In this document: piece by piece, positions 26,435 through 35,391 of the stretch
How positions within the stretch are numbered: the first letter of the stretch is position 1
How the letters are laid out: every line of letters starts with the position of its first letter
NCBI RefSeq assembly: GCF_004798965.1
Contig: NZ_SDSD01000005.1
Span: forward strand, 124,001-188,000
From: Onishia niordana
GTDB taxonomy: Bacteria > Pseudomonadota > Gammaproteobacteria > Pseudomonadales > Halomonadaceae
Reading direction: 5' to 3'
DNA length: 64,000 nucleotides
Position numbers and translations under genes: made by a program
The notes under the pieces: model-generated
Database searches by the model: none
Seen by the model: only the letters and a program-made list of their open reading frames with translations
What the model was told of the DNA's origin: nothing

Positions 26435-27796
26435 ATGCACGTACATATTCTTGGAATCTGTGGCACCTTCATGGGCAGCCTGGCATTGCTGGCCCGAGAG
26501 CTTGGTCATCGGGTCAGTGGCTCGGATGCCAATGTCTATCCGCCGATGAGCACTCAGCTTGAAGCCGCGGGAATCACCCTGCAGGACGGCTACGGTGCGA
26601 CCAATCTCTCGCCGCGTCCGGATCTGGTGATCATCGGCAATGCGTTGTCTCGTGGCAATGCCGAGGTGGAAGCCGTGCTTACCAAGCGCCTGCCCTACGT
26701 GTCCGGCCCACAGTGGCTCGCCGAGCATGTGCTGCCCGGACGGCGAGTGATTGCGATAGCGGGGACTCACGGCAAGACCACCACCGCTAGCATGACCGCT
26801 TGGCTACTCGAAACACAGGGGCTTGAGCCCGGCTTTCTGATCGGGGGCGTGCCGCGCAACTTCGGTGTCTCGGCCCGCCTTGGCGCGCACGGAGCGCCCT
26901 TCGTAGTCGAGGCCGATGAGTATGACACGGCCTTCTTCGACAAACGCTCCAAGTTCGTCCACTACCGGCCCGATATCGCGGTGCTCAACAATCTCGAGTA
27001 CGACCACGCCGATATTTTCCCGGACCTCGCCGCTATCGAGCGCCAGTTCCACCATCTGGTGCGAACGGTGCCAGGCGATGGCGCTCTGTTGGTGGCTGAC
27101 GGCGAGCCGGCGCTTGCCCGCGTGCTTGGAGAGGGCGCCTGGACACCCGTCAGCCACTTCGGCAGTGCAGATGACAGCGACTGGCAGCTGCTGTTGGATG
27201 CATCCGACGCCAGTCATTTCCGCATACACCACGACGCTATGGAAGTCGCGGTTCAGTGGTCGCTCACCGGTGAGTACAACGCCCGCAATGCGCTGGCTGC
27301 GCTAGCCGCCTCCCATGCTCTCGGCGTGAGTGTCGCATCAGGCGCGGCGGCACTGTCGCGCTTCGAGAGCCCACGGAGGCGCCAGGAATTGCGCGGCGAG
27401 GTTGCCGGTATTCGGGTCATCGACGATTTTGCTCATCATCCCACCGCCATTGCGGCCACTTTGGGCGGCCTAAAATCCGCTGAGGGACGACTTCTGGCCG
27501 TGATTGAACCGCGCTCCAACACCATGCGGCTGGGTACTCTGCGCGCTCGGCTTGCCGAGAGCATCGCCGATGCCGATGCGGTGTGGTGGTACCAGCCGCC
27601 GGGGCTCGACTGGCCCCTTGATGAGGTGGTCGCGACAAGCCCTGTGCACTCTCGAATCATCGACGATCTCGATGTGCTGGTTGATGCATTGGTCGCCGAG
27701 GCCAAGCCGGGTGATCGTATCGTTGCAATGTCCAACGGCGGCTTTGGCGGTATTCACCAACGGCTACTCGACGCCCTGGAGGTGGCCCATGGCTGA
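26435..27796 (+). CDS. mpl: UDP-MurNAc:tripeptide ligase Mpl
   Basis: Recycles wall peptide by joining L-Ala-gamma-D-Glu-meso-DAP to UDP-MurNAc in the cytosol. Mur ligase domains in order: N-terminal [21 protein letters not shown] (UDP-sugar binding, 1-105), the ATPase domain with [11 protein letters not shown] (about 110-120) and [11 protein letters not shown], and a C-terminal domain with RRRQELRGE and [10 protein letters not shown]. The 453 residues match E. coli Mpl (457). The stop overlaps the ubiX start by 8 bases. Confidence 0.96.
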   Translation: MHVHILGICGTFMGSLALLARELGHRVSGSDANVYPPMSTQLEAAGITLQDGYGATNLSPRPDLVIIGNALSRGNAEVEAVLTKRLPYVSGPQWLAEHVLPGRRVIAIAGTHGKTTTASMTAWLLETQGLEPGFLIGGVPRNFGVSARLGAHGAPFVVEADEYDTAFFDKRSKFVHYRPDIAVLNNLEYDHADIFPDLAAIERQFHHLVRTVPGDGALLVADGEPALARVLGEGAWTPVSHFGSADDSDWQLLLDASDASHFRIHHDAMEVAVQWSLTGEYNARNALAALAASHALGVSVASGAAALSRFESPRRRQELRGEVAGIRVIDDFAHHPTAIAATLGGLKSAEGRLLAVIEPRSNTMRLGTLRARLAESIADADAVWWYQPPGLDWPLDEVVATSPVHSRIIDDLDVLVDALVAEAKPGDRIVAMSNGGFGGIHQRLLDALEVAHG

Positions 27797-28466
27797 ATCA
27801 TACCCATCGCACCACATACCGGATAAGGGCGGTTTCGCCTTTCCGGTCACCGTTGCGCTGACTGGCGCCTCTGGGGCCCAGTACGGCCTGCGCCTGATCG
27901 AGGCGCTGGTCGCCGCAAACCATGAGGTCTGGGTCATGATCTCCAAGGCCGCCCATCTGGTGATTGTCACCGAGACCGACGTCAAGCTGCCGGCCCAGCC
28001 CGAACGGCTGACCGAAGCACTTGCCGAGCGAAGCGGTGCGCGGCCCGGGCAGATTCGCTGTTTCTCTCGCGAGGACTGGATGGCGCCGGTGGCATCGGGT
28101 TCCGGCTCGCCCAGTGCGATGGTCGTCTGCCCATGTTCAACCGGGTCGTTGTCGGCGATCGCCTGTGGTGCCAGTAACAACCTGATTGAACGGGCCGCGG
28201 ATGTGGCGCTGAAAGAGCGCCGAAAGCTGGTGCTGGTGCCCCGGGAAACGCCGTTCTCGGCGATTCATCTCGAGCACATGCTAAGCCTTACCCGCATGGG
28301 GGCGGTGATCTTGCCAGCGGCGCCGGGTTTCTACCATGAGCCTACAAGCATTGATGACTTGATCGATTTCATCGTGGCGAGAATTCTCAATCAGCTCGGC
28401 ATCGAGCATCGGCTGATGCCGCGCTGGGGTGAGCAGGGCAGCCGCGATGGAGGAGGAGACGATTGA
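27789..28466 (+). CDS. ubiX: Flavin prenyltransferase UbiX
   Basis: Makes prenylated FMN, the cofactor of UbiD decarboxylase in ubiquinone synthesis. I chose ATG 27789 inside the mpl end (225 residues); the longer frame from 27504 is out of frame with Mpl sense coding. Motifs: [21 protein letters not shown] at the N terminus, [42 protein letters not shown] in the second half (given by position about residues 115-157), and [11 protein letters not shown]. About 15 extra N-terminal residues precede the flavodoxin-like core. The mpl-ubiX pairing is common in Pseudomonas. Confidence 0.94.
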   Translation: MAESYPSHHIPDKGGFAFPVTVALTGASGAQYGLRLIEALVAANHEVWVMISKAAHLVIVTETDVKLPAQPERLTEALAERSGARPGQIRCFSREDWMAPVASGSGSPSAMVVCPCSTGSLSAIACGASNNLIERAADVALKERRKLVLVPRETPFSAIHLEHMLSLTRMGAVILPAAPGFYHEPTSIDDLIDFIVARILNQLGIEHRLMPRWGEQGSRDGGGDD

Positions 28467-29086
28467 TGGCACCGGTCGCTCTATCGGTCTTCGTGCCGAC
28501 CTTCTTCCTGGTATCGCTGACGCCGGGCATGTGTATGACGCTTGCCATGGTGCTCGGCATGACCCAGGGCGTTCGTCGCGCGTTGTGGATGATGCTTGGC
28601 GAGCTCACTGGTGTCGGCCTGGTGGCGGTAGCGGCAGGCGCGGGGGTGGCCACCCTGATGTTGGCTCAGCCTTTGCTGTTCAGCGCCTTCAAGTGGTTGG
28701 GCGGTGCTTACCTAGCGTACCTTGGGATCATGATGTGGCGCGAACGGGGGCGTATGGCGATCCCTGAGCTTTCCGGCAAGCAAACGCCAGTTGGACGCCG
28801 GGCGCTTGTGGTGCAGGGGTTCGTGACCGCGGTCGCCAACCCCAAGGGGTGGGCCTTTTTCGTGGCCTTGCTGCCACCGTTTCTTGATGCTAGCCGTCCA
28901 CTGGCGGTTCAGCTGATGGTGCTGGTGGGAATGATCCTGACCATCGAGTTTATTTGTTTGATGCTATATGCCGTGGGCGGTCGCGGAGCGGGGCGCCTGC
29001 TTGGCAATGCCGGCCGGGTGAGGTTGCTCAATCGTCTGGCGGGTACGCTGATGATCGGTGTTGGTGCCTGGCTGGCGCTAGGCTAG
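28466..29086 (+). CDS. LysE/RhtB family amino-acid exporter
   Basis: Six predicted membrane segments in 206 residues: FVPTFFLVSLTPGMCMTLAM, the segments after VRRALWM, and three in the C-terminal half. The N-terminal TPG signature (LTPGMCM) and the GxxxAYL segment (LGGAYLAYLGIMMW) define the LysE/RhtB superfamily, whose members export basic amino acids, homoserine lactone or threonine. Substrate cannot be told. The ATG at 28466 overlaps the ubiX TGA as TGATG, so translation is coupled. Confidence 0.88.
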   Translation: MAPVALSVFVPTFFLVSLTPGMCMTLAMVLGMTQGVRRALWMMLGELTGVGLVAVAAGAGVATLMLAQPLLFSAFKWLGGAYLAYLGIMMWRERGRMAIPELSGKQTPVGRRALVVQGFVTAVANPKGWAFFVALLPPFLDASRPLAVQLMVLVGMILTIEFICLMLYAVGGRGAGRLLGNAGRVRLLNRLAGTLMIGVGAWLALG

Positions 29087-29092
29087 AGGTCG

Positions 29093-29117
29093 CGGCCCGG
29101 CCCGGCCCGGCCCGGCC
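29093..29117. repeat. Five perfect CGGCC pentanucleotide repeats
   Basis: Five head-to-tail copies of CGGCC, followed by a partial GGC, lie 6 bases after the lysE-type stop and 21 bases before the stop of the convergent DedA-PAP2 gene. It is non-coding in both expected frames. No separate terminator is visible in this short gap. Confidence 0.85.
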
Positions 29118-29137
29118 GGCTGCAGCGAAGCGGGGCG

Positions 29138-30541
29138 TTATACCGCCGGTAGCCAGGTGATGCGAACCGTCAGTAACACGAGTGATGACAGAGCGAGGCA
29201 TCGCCACGGCGCGTCGTTCAAAGGGTGATGTGGTGTGCGGTGATAGCTGATGTTGATCATCGCACAGACCATCAAGCCAAGAAGCGCGCCGCCGATCAAG
29301 TCACTGGCCCAATGCACGTCCAGCACTAGCCGTGATAGTGCCATCGGCAGACAGGAAAGTATTGCCAGCCAGTAGACCAGATGTCGGCGATGCGAGGCGA
29401 GTTGCTTGGCGAAGATGGCTGCAGCGAGGCCGAAGAGCAGCACGGTCGTCGACGTATGGGCGCTAGGGTATGACCCGGAGTCGATAAGATAGGCTGGTGC
29501 CTCGGGCCGGGCACGGCCAATCACATGCTTGAACAGCGTGTTCGCGGTGGCGATGCCAACAAGCCCTGCAATGAGGTGCGCAAGGGTCGTGGTATGGCGT
29601 TTTGCCAGCAGCCAGATGGCCCACGGCAAGCTGAGTGACAAGATGCCGGCCGTATCGCCGATTTTGGCCAACCCTTCGGCCAGCCATGTAAGCCAGGGTG
29701 TTTCGATGGCTTGCATCAGCGCGCGAATCTGCTCGTCCATGAGCAGCGGACCATCGGCCTCAAGTACCACCAGTGTCCAAAAGCAAAAGGTGGCCGATGC
29801 GAACACCAACATGCTCAACGTGGCCAGTGGAATCTCGCCCTGGGACTGGGCGCGAAGTGCTTGCCAGAGTTTGCGACTCCAGGGGCGAGCCCGCGCTAGC
29901 AGCGCGAGTTGCCGGTACAGCCACCCCTCCTTGGCCAAGTGGTGGCGTAACCAGGAAAAGGCCAGGGCTGTCAGGCCAATGGCGACGGCGAACAGGATCA
30001 ACCACTTGTCGCTGTCCGCCGGCAGTTCCAGTAGTTGCTTCCAGGTGCGTCCCAAGAGATAGCCCGGCAATACGTAGACGGGAGCCCAGACCAGCGCCGA
30101 GCCGATGTTGGCACAGGCAAAGGTAAAGGGGCGCATATGCATCATGCCGGCAATCAGTGGCACGATCGGCCTGACCGGGCCAGCGAAACGGCCGAATATC
30201 ACTGACAGTGAACCATGGCGTTGGAAAAAGCGGGCACCCTGAGCGAGCCATTCCGGATGGCGCGTGAAGGGCCATAGCCCTGGCACGCGTTGGCGTTGGG
30301 TGTAGCCCAGCGCGAAGCTTAGAGCATCACCTGCTACTGCCCCCACGAAAGCCGATAGCAGAACCAGAGGGATGGCGAGTTGCTGGTGCCCGGCTAGCGA
30401 CGCAGCAGCGGTTATAAGGACTACACCTGGCACGATCAAACCGATGACGGCCAGACTCTCCACCAGTGAAATGACCACGATCCCAAGCAACAGCAGGGGC
30501 GGAGAGGGCGTGAGTTGGTATAGCCAGTCGACGACACTCAT
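29138..30541 (-). CDS. DedA / PAP2 phosphatase fusion, membrane protein
   Basis: Residues about 1-195 form a DedA domain (SLVESLAVIGLIVPGVV, GRFAGPVRPIVPLIAGMMHM, with the conserved F-x-R and G-x-x-x-G patterns), a family recently linked to lipid-carrier or phospholipid flipping. Residues about 240-440 form a PAP2 domain with KHVIGRARPEAP, YPSAHTSTT (Ala for the usual Gly) and SRLVLDVHWASDLIG, which supply the Lys/Arg, His and Asp catalytic residues. Such fusions are proposed to dephosphorylate and move undecaprenyl-type or phosphatidate lipids. At least ten membrane segments. Coupled to the upstream gene by ATGA. Confidence 0.9.
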   Translation of the reverse strand: MSVVDWLYQLTPSPPLLLLGIVVISLVESLAVIGLIVPGVVLITAAASLAGHQQLAIPLVLLSAFVGAVAGDALSFALGYTQRQRVPGLWPFTRHPEWLAQGARFFQRHGSLSVIFGRFAGPVRPIVPLIAGMMHMRPFTFACANIGSALVWAPVYVLPGYLLGRTWKQLLELPADSDKWLILFAVAIGLTALAFSWLRHHLAKEGWLYRQLALLARARPWSRKLWQALRAQSQGEIPLATLSMLVFASATFCFWTLVVLEADGPLLMDEQIRALMQAIETPWLTWLAEGLAKIGDTAGILSLSLPWAIWLLAKRHTTTLAHLIAGLVGIATANTLFKHVIGRARPEAPAYLIDSGSYPSAHTSTTVLLFGLAAAIFAKQLASHRRHLVYWLAILSCLPMALSRLVLDVHWASDLIGGALLGLMVCAMINISYHRTPHHPLNDAPWRCLALSSLVLLTVRITWLPAV

Positions 30542-31482
30542 GGAGTGCTATCCATCAGTGCCCGCTCCTTGATGTGCAGGCGCTGCTCGAAGGCCTGCAG
30601 GCTTTCGTTAGCATGCAGTGTGCAGGCAACGACCATGGCGCTCAGGCGACCTGTCTCGCTGACCTCGGTGTCATTGAGCATGGTCAGTAGGCGGTTGCGC
30701 GTCATGAGAGCATCGTTCTCGTCGGTGCCAGGCAGCAGCATCCATAGAAGTGAGTCGCCAGTTCGGCCAAGGGTGTCGTCGAGTCGGCAGCTTAGCCGAG
30801 CCATCTTGCAGAATTGCTGCAGGAGTTCCAGGCGCAGCCTTGCACCGAACTGTTCATGCGCCATTTCCAGCTGGGGCAGATGAATCACCAGCACACTGAG
30901 GCGACGATCAAGTGCCTTGGCACGTTGGTATTCCTGTGGCAGGCGTTCAGCCATCATGTCTTTTGATAGCGCGTCACATTCGGGGTCATGGGGCGACGTC
31001 AGCTTGTCCAGCATCAGCTGTCTGACCATCTCCCAGCGGCCAAGGGCTCCGACCAGGCTGATCGCCAAATAGGCAAAGATGGCCACGAGTGGTGGCCAGT
31101 CGCCCTCGAGCAGTAACAGCCAGACCGGCGCCATCAGCAGGTTGAGAACCAATGCGCGTCGGGTCGACAGCAACATTGTGGTCAGTACCGGGGGGAAGCC
31201 CAGCCATAGCAATACATGCATGTTGCTATGCAGAAGCATCTCGGCGCACAGCGCGTAACTGGCTGCCAGAGTGATGATGGCGGCTGCCCGCCGGGCGGTC
31301 GCGGTACCCAAGCTCATCAGGGTGGCGGTCATGAGCGCGACGCTCAATGCCGCGGGCAACAAGATGCGCTCAAAGCTGCCCATGTGGTATTGCCAGAGGG
31401 CGGTGCACAAGGTCAAGGCGGTAACCCAGGCGTGGAAAAAGGTATATAGCCCTGGATGGGGCAAGGTGTCTTGATGGTTCAT
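30538..31482 (-). CDS. Membrane protein with degenerate GGDEF domain (TGDSL)
   Basis: ATG 31482 lies five bases after the upstream stop and gives 314 residues. Five or so hydrophobic segments fill residues 12-160, followed by a cytosolic region. That region fits a GGDEF domain by pattern: EYQRAKALDRRLSVLVIHLP, FGARLRLELLQQFCKMARL, RLDDTLGR, then TGDSL at the GGDEF site and LLPG after it. Catalytic Glu and the glycine pair are absent, so cyclase activity is unlikely; GTP or c-di-GMP binding, or a partner role, remain possible. Middle gene of a three-gene leftward unit. Confidence 0.75.
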   Translation of the reverse strand: MNHQDTLPHPGLYTFFHAWVTALTLCTALWQYHMGSFERILLPAALSVALMTATLMSLGTATARRAAAIITLAASYALCAEMLLHSNMHVLLWLGFPPVLTTMLLSTRRALVLNLLMAPVWLLLLEGDWPPLVAIFAYLAISLVGALGRWEMVRQLMLDKLTSPHDPECDALSKDMMAERLPQEYQRAKALDRRLSVLVIHLPQLEMAHEQFGARLRLELLQQFCKMARLSCRLDDTLGRTGDSLLWMLLPGTDENDALMTRNRLLTMLNDTEVSETGRLSAMVVACTLHANESLQAFEQRLHIKERALMDSTP

Positions 31483-31486
31483 GAGC

Positions 31487-32347
31487 CTAGGCCTCTTCGA
31501 TAATGACCAGTGGCTGGCGCTGGTCGCGTAGAGCCTGATATTCGCTTGCCAAGGTAATGGGGCGAGCCAAGGTGACAACGCGGCTGCACAGGGGGGAAGG
31601 TAGGTCATCGAACAGGCGATGCCGTCGCTTGCGTGCCTGCTCGAGATCGGCGCTGACCAGCAGTGTGGCCAGGGTGCGATTGTCGAGTTTGTAGCAGGAT
31701 TCGAAGTCGTTGAGGCGTTGGCAGAGCCGGCTCATCAGGTGCCAGAAATGCCGGCCATGAGTGCGCAGCAGGACCAGTTCGCTGTACGAACCCTCCCGTT
31801 CGCTGCGCATGATTTCGCGTGGCAGGTCTTCACCCAGTTGATGATCCGACCACAGGCGTGTGCCGGGTACCAGTCGCCGGCGGCGGCCGATCCGTTTCCA
31901 GGCCGACTGGGCATCCCGAGCACGGGCGACCCCCAGTACCATCAAGCCAGTCAGCAACATGGCGACCAGTAGTGTCTGTCCAATGTCGAGATCGGCTTGT
32001 ACGTTCCACAGGCTATAGCCTGCCAGCAGAAAGTGCAGGAGGGTCACCCAGCTAGGCTGTGGGAGCATGAGCAACAGTGCGAAGCACCAAAGCCAGAGAG
32101 TTTGGTGCTCGGCATCGACGCTTAACAGGCCGGTTAATAGCAGGCTTGGCAGCAGCTGCCAAGGCACCCGAGAAGGCCACCGCATGCTGCGTTTCAGGGT
32201 CAGCGACGAGCCTGCCAGCCAAAGGCCTGTAAGCCCCAGAAGTAGGGCGCTAGGCAGCGTAGGCGCTAACACAGCAAGAAGGGCGAAAAGAAAAGCGCAT
32301 CCCTGCATGGCCGCTTGCAGTGGGCCGACTTTGTACTTGCTTCCCAT
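31487..32347 (-). CDS. Membrane protein with strongly degenerate GGDEF-like domain
   Basis: ATG 32347 (MGSKYKVGPLQAAM) gives 286 residues. Five or six membrane segments cover about 15-140; after a basic stretch (KRIGRRRRLVPG) comes a domain with the layout of GGDEF proteins (SELVLLRTHGRHFWHLMSRL, NDFESCYKLDNRTLATLLVSAD), where the GGDEF site reads DNRTL. The same architecture as the next gene suggests an old duplication, although the two differ greatly in sequence. First gene of the unit ending in DedA-PAP2, divergent from proA. Confidence 0.68.
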   Translation of the reverse strand: MGSKYKVGPLQAAMQGCAFLFALLAVLAPTLPSALLLGLTGLWLAGSSLTLKRSMRWPSRVPWQLLPSLLLTGLLSVDAEHQTLWLWCFALLLMLPQPSWVTLLHFLLAGYSLWNVQADLDIGQTLLVAMLLTGLMVLGVARARDAQSAWKRIGRRRRLVPGTRLWSDHQLGEDLPREIMRSEREGSYSELVLLRTHGRHFWHLMSRLCQRLNDFESCYKLDNRTLATLLVSADLEQARKRRHRLFDDLPSPLCSRVVTLARPITLASEYQALRDQRQPLVIIEEA

Positions 32348-32427
32348 GGGCCTTATATTGTTTCCCCTGCGCAACTTAGCATGATAATACCGGCCTTGAA
32401 GCCGCCTACGAGGAGTTTTAATTCCCT

Positions 32428-33738
32428 ATGTCACGACACCACTCAGAGGCCGGCGTTGGCGATAGCGGCATGGTGCCGATCACCGATGTCGACTCTTATA
32501 TGACGCAGGTAGGTCAGCAGGCAAGTGCCGCTGCCGCTATGATGCGGCGTTGCACTTCGGCTAGCAAGAATACGGCCCTGCTTGCAATGGCCCGATACCT
32601 CGATGAGGCGCGTGAAAGCGTGCTTGAGGCGAATCAGCAAGATATGGCTCGTGGCCGAGAGGCAGGGCTTGATGATGCGTTACTGGATCGTCTGGCTCTG
32701 AATGATGCGCGGGTCGATGCCATGATCAGCGGCCTCGAACAGGTCGCAGGGCTCCCCGACCCTGTCGGAGAAATCGATGGGCTACGGGCACGTCCCAGTG
32801 GCATCCAGGTCGGTCAGATGCGAGTGCCGCTGGGGGTCATCGGTATCATCTATGAGTCTCGCCCTAACGTGACTCTTGAAGCGGCCAGCCTGTGTCTCAA
32901 GTCCGGTAATGCCTGCATCCTGCGCGGTGGCTCCGAGGCGCGCGAGAGTAACGCTGCCTTGGCGCGCTGCATCGCTGCGGGCCTTGCCGAGGCGCCGCTG
33001 CCTGCGGCAGCGGTTCAGGTGGTAGCGACCACTGATCGTGCTGCGGTGGGTCGGCTCATCGCCATGTCTGAGCACGTTGATGTGATCATTCCGCGGGGCG
33101 GCAAGTCGCTGATCGAGCGCATCACCCGCGATGCGCAAGTGCCTGTCATCAAGCACCTTGACGGCGTTTGCCATGTCTATGTCGATGCGACTGCTGATCT
33201 CGACAAGGCGCTGGCCATTGCGGTCAATGCCAAGACCCAGCGCTACGGCACCTGTAACACCATGGAGACGCTCCTGCTCGATGCGCCGATCGCTGAGGCG
33301 CTGCTGCCGGCACTCGCTGCGGCGTATGCCGAGCATGGGGTCGAGCTTCGTGGCTGTCCGCGCACTCAGGCCCTGCTGCCGGGGGTCGTGCCGGCCGAAG
33401 AAGCCGACTGGCATGCGGAGTATCTGGCGCCGGTGCTGGCCATCCGGGTGGTCGATGGAATCGACGTGGCCATGGATCATATCGCCTGTTACGGCTCCGA
33501 TCATACCGATGCCATCGTGACCGAACAGTATGGCCTGGCGCGCCGTTTCCTGGCCGAGGTCGATTCCAGCTCCGTTATCGTCAATGCCTCGACCCGCTTT
33601 GCCGACGGTGTGGAGTATGGACTGGGAGCCGAGATCGGCATTTCGACCAACAAGCTGCATGCCCGCGGCCCAGTGGGTCTAGAGGGGCTGACAACACGGA
33701 AATACGTGGTAATGGGCGATGGCCATGTGCGCGGCTGA
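32428..33738 (+). CDS. proA: Gamma-glutamyl phosphate reductase ProA
   Basis: NADPH enzyme that reduces gamma-glutamyl phosphate to the semialdehyde in proline synthesis, relevant to osmotic balance. Family features: [14 protein letters not shown] (about 135-148), [36 protein letters not shown], the catalytic Cys in [12 protein letters not shown] (about 275), and [14 protein letters not shown] near the end. The 436 residues are about 20 more than E. coli, from an N-terminal extension before [15 protein letters not shown] lies 15 bases before the ATG, so an internal start is possible. nadD overlaps its end. Confidence 0.95.
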   Translation: MSRHHSEAGVGDSGMVPITDVDSYMTQVGQQASAAAAMMRRCTSASKNTALLAMARYLDEARESVLEANQQDMARGREAGLDDALLDRLALNDARVDAMISGLEQVAGLPDPVGEIDGLRARPSGIQVGQMRVPLGVIGIIYESRPNVTLEAASLCLKSGNACILRGGSEARESNAALARCIAAGLAEAPLPAAAVQVVATTDRAAVGRLIAMSEHVDVIIPRGGKSLIERITRDAQVPVIKHLDGVCHVYVDATADLDKALAIAVNAKTQRYGTCNTMETLLLDAPIAEALLPALAAAYAEHGVELRGCPRTQALLPGVVPAEEADWHAEYLAPVLAIRVVDGIDVAMDHIACYGSDHTDAIVTEQYGLARRFLAEVDSSSVIVNASTRFADGVEYGLGAEIGISTNKLHARGPVGLEGLTTRKYVVMGDGHVRG

Positions 33739-34417
33739 GCACCCCTATTCAACGGCTGGAGCAGGGCGCCGCCTGCCCCATGTGGCAATGCTTGGCGGTA
33801 CCTTTGATCCCGTGCATCTGGGGCACCTGCGTAGCGCCGTCGAGCTGCGCATGCAGTTGGGGCTCGACTGCGTTCACATGATTCCCGCGCATGTGCCCCC
33901 GCACCGTGCCGCACCTGGCGTGTCCAGTGCCGAGCGCCTGGCAATGCTGCGTGCTGGCATCGGCGACACGCCGGGGCTCTATGCCGACGATCGTGAGCTC
34001 AGGCGAGAGGGCCCGTCCTATTCCGTCGATACTCTGAGAAGTCTACGTGAGGAATATGGCGACGAGGCGCGGCTCGTGATGGTTGTCGGCCATGACGCCT
34101 TTTTGAAGCTGGCTCACTGGCAGGATCCCAAGGCGCTGTTCGATATTGCGCATGTGGTCGTGATCGCACGGCCAGACCATGCAGCGCCATTGCCGCAAGC
34201 CCTTCAGAAACTGATCGATGGGCGTGAAGTCCAGACGCCTGAAGCCTTATTTGAAACGCCTGAGGGTCGTCTGATGCAGCTGGCATTGCCAAGTCGTCTG
34301 GCGGTATCCGCCACCGCTATTCGCCGCTGGCTTCAGCAGGGAGAGAGCGTGCGCTACCTGCTGCCCGAGCCAGTGCTGTCGCATATCACTCGGGCTGGCC
34401 TGTATCGCAGTGCATGA
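33719..34417 (+). CDS. nadD: Nicotinate mononucleotide adenylyltransferase NadD
   Basis: Transfers AMP to nicotinate mononucleotide in NAD synthesis. The nucleotidyltransferase signature [12 protein letters not shown] is at about residues 26-37, PAHVPPHR follows, and SATAIRRWL near 190 is the ISSTxIR equivalent. The open frame begins at ATG 33719, with another ATG at 33725, both within the last 20 bases of proA. An N-terminal stretch of about 20 residues before [10 protein letters not shown] is not conserved. Position between proA and rsfS is the usual one. Confidence 0.94.
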   Translation: MAMCAAEHPYSTAGAGRRLPHVAMLGGTFDPVHLGHLRSAVELRMQLGLDCVHMIPAHVPPHRAAPGVSSAERLAMLRAGIGDTPGLYADDRELRREGPSYSVDTLRSLREEYGDEARLVMVVGHDAFLKLAHWQDPKALFDIAHVVVIARPDHAAPLPQALQKLIDGREVQTPEALFETPEGRLMQLALPSRLAVSATAIRRWLQQGESVRYLLPEPVLSHITRAGLYRSA

Positions 34418-34484
34418 GGCGCTGTCGCCTGGGTCTCAAACGGGTAGAATAGGCGTTGAACCACGCATTCATGAATGAGGCGAT

Positions 34485-34850
34485 ATGCACACCGACGTTT
34501 TGAAACCCCTGGTCATCGATGCTCTTGAGTCACTGAAGGGCCAGGACATCACTACCATCGACGTATCCGAGTTGACCGACGTGACCGATCAGATGGTGAT
34601 CGTAAGCGGTACCTCCAGCCGCCACGTGGCGGCGCTCGCCAACAGTGTGGTCGAGACTGTTAAAGAGCATGACGTGATGCCGCTTGGCGTTGAAGGACAC
34701 AGCGGCGCAGATTGGGTGCTGGTCGATCTGGGCGATCTTGTGGTGCATGTGATGCTGCCCGAGGCCCGCGACCTCTACGATCTCGAACGGTTGTGGACCG
34801 AGTTGCCGCGAGACGGCGCCAATGAGCGTCAAGGTGGAGGCCAGGCGTGA
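34485..34850 (+). CDS. rsfS: Ribosomal silencing factor RsfS
   Basis: Binds ribosomal protein L14 (uL14) and blocks joining of the two subunits, lowering translation in starvation. The 121 residues hold the DUF143 pattern: [35 protein letters not shown] (positions about 13-47), [23 protein letters not shown] (about 67-89) and YDLERLW. The C-terminal tail is short. Located between nadD and rlmH, as in most proteobacteria, with its stop overlapping the GTG of rlmH. Confidence 0.96.
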   Translation: MHTDVLKPLVIDALESLKGQDITTIDVSELTDVTDQMVIVSGTSSRHVAALANSVVETVKEHDVMPLGVEGHSGADWVLVDLGDLVVHVMLPEARDLYDLERLWTELPRDGANERQGGGQA

Positions 34851-35314
34851 AGCTGCGCGTGCTGGCAGTCGGCACGCGCATGCCTGACTGGGTAGAAAAA
34901 GGCGTCGAGGAGTATCGCAAGCGCCTTCCTCGAGACTTCACCCTCGAGATTCACGAGATACCCCCAGGTGCTCGGGGCAAGAATGCCGATACGGCCCGTG
35001 CCATTGCGCTGGAAGGCGAGCGGATGCGAGACAAGCTGCGAGGCAACGAGCAGCTTGTGGCACTGGAAGTGGGTGGCAAGCCCTGGAGCACCGAGCAGTT
35101 GGCGCAAGAAGCCGACCATTGGCGTCTGGAAGGGCGAGATGTGGCGCTGCTGATTGGTGGCCCAGAGGGCCTGGAGCCGACCCTGTCAGCCAGCGCCCAT
35201 CAGCGCTGGTCACTATCGCCACTGACCCTGCCACATCCCCTGGTACGTATCCTGCTGGCCGAACAGCTGTATCGGGCCTGGACCTTGCTGGTCGGTCACC
35301 CCTATCACCGTTGA
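34847..35314 (+). CDS. rlmH: 23S rRNA pseudouridine-1915 N3-methyltransferase RlmH
   Basis: SPOUT methyltransferase acting on helix 69 of 23S rRNA in the assembled 70S ribosome. The 155 residues equal E. coli RlmH. Conserved parts are [22 protein letters not shown] at the N terminus, [10 protein letters not shown] (about 101-110, SAM loop) and the C-terminal [28 protein letters not shown] region ending in the required YH. Start is GTG overlapping the rsfS stop (GTGA). Confidence 0.97.
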   Translation: MKLRVLAVGTRMPDWVEKGVEEYRKRLPRDFTLEIHEIPPGARGKNADTARAIALEGERMRDKLRGNEQLVALEVGGKPWSTEQLAQEADHWRLEGRDVALLIGGPEGLEPTLSASAHQRWSLSPLTLPHPLVRILLAEQLYRAWTLLVGHPYHR

Positions 35315-35391
35315 GCCGTCGAAGGCCGTGGGCCTGTCGCTCCCGTGGAGAGTGATTGTTTTGATGTTGTTGGAATCCGCGAGTGCCCCAC

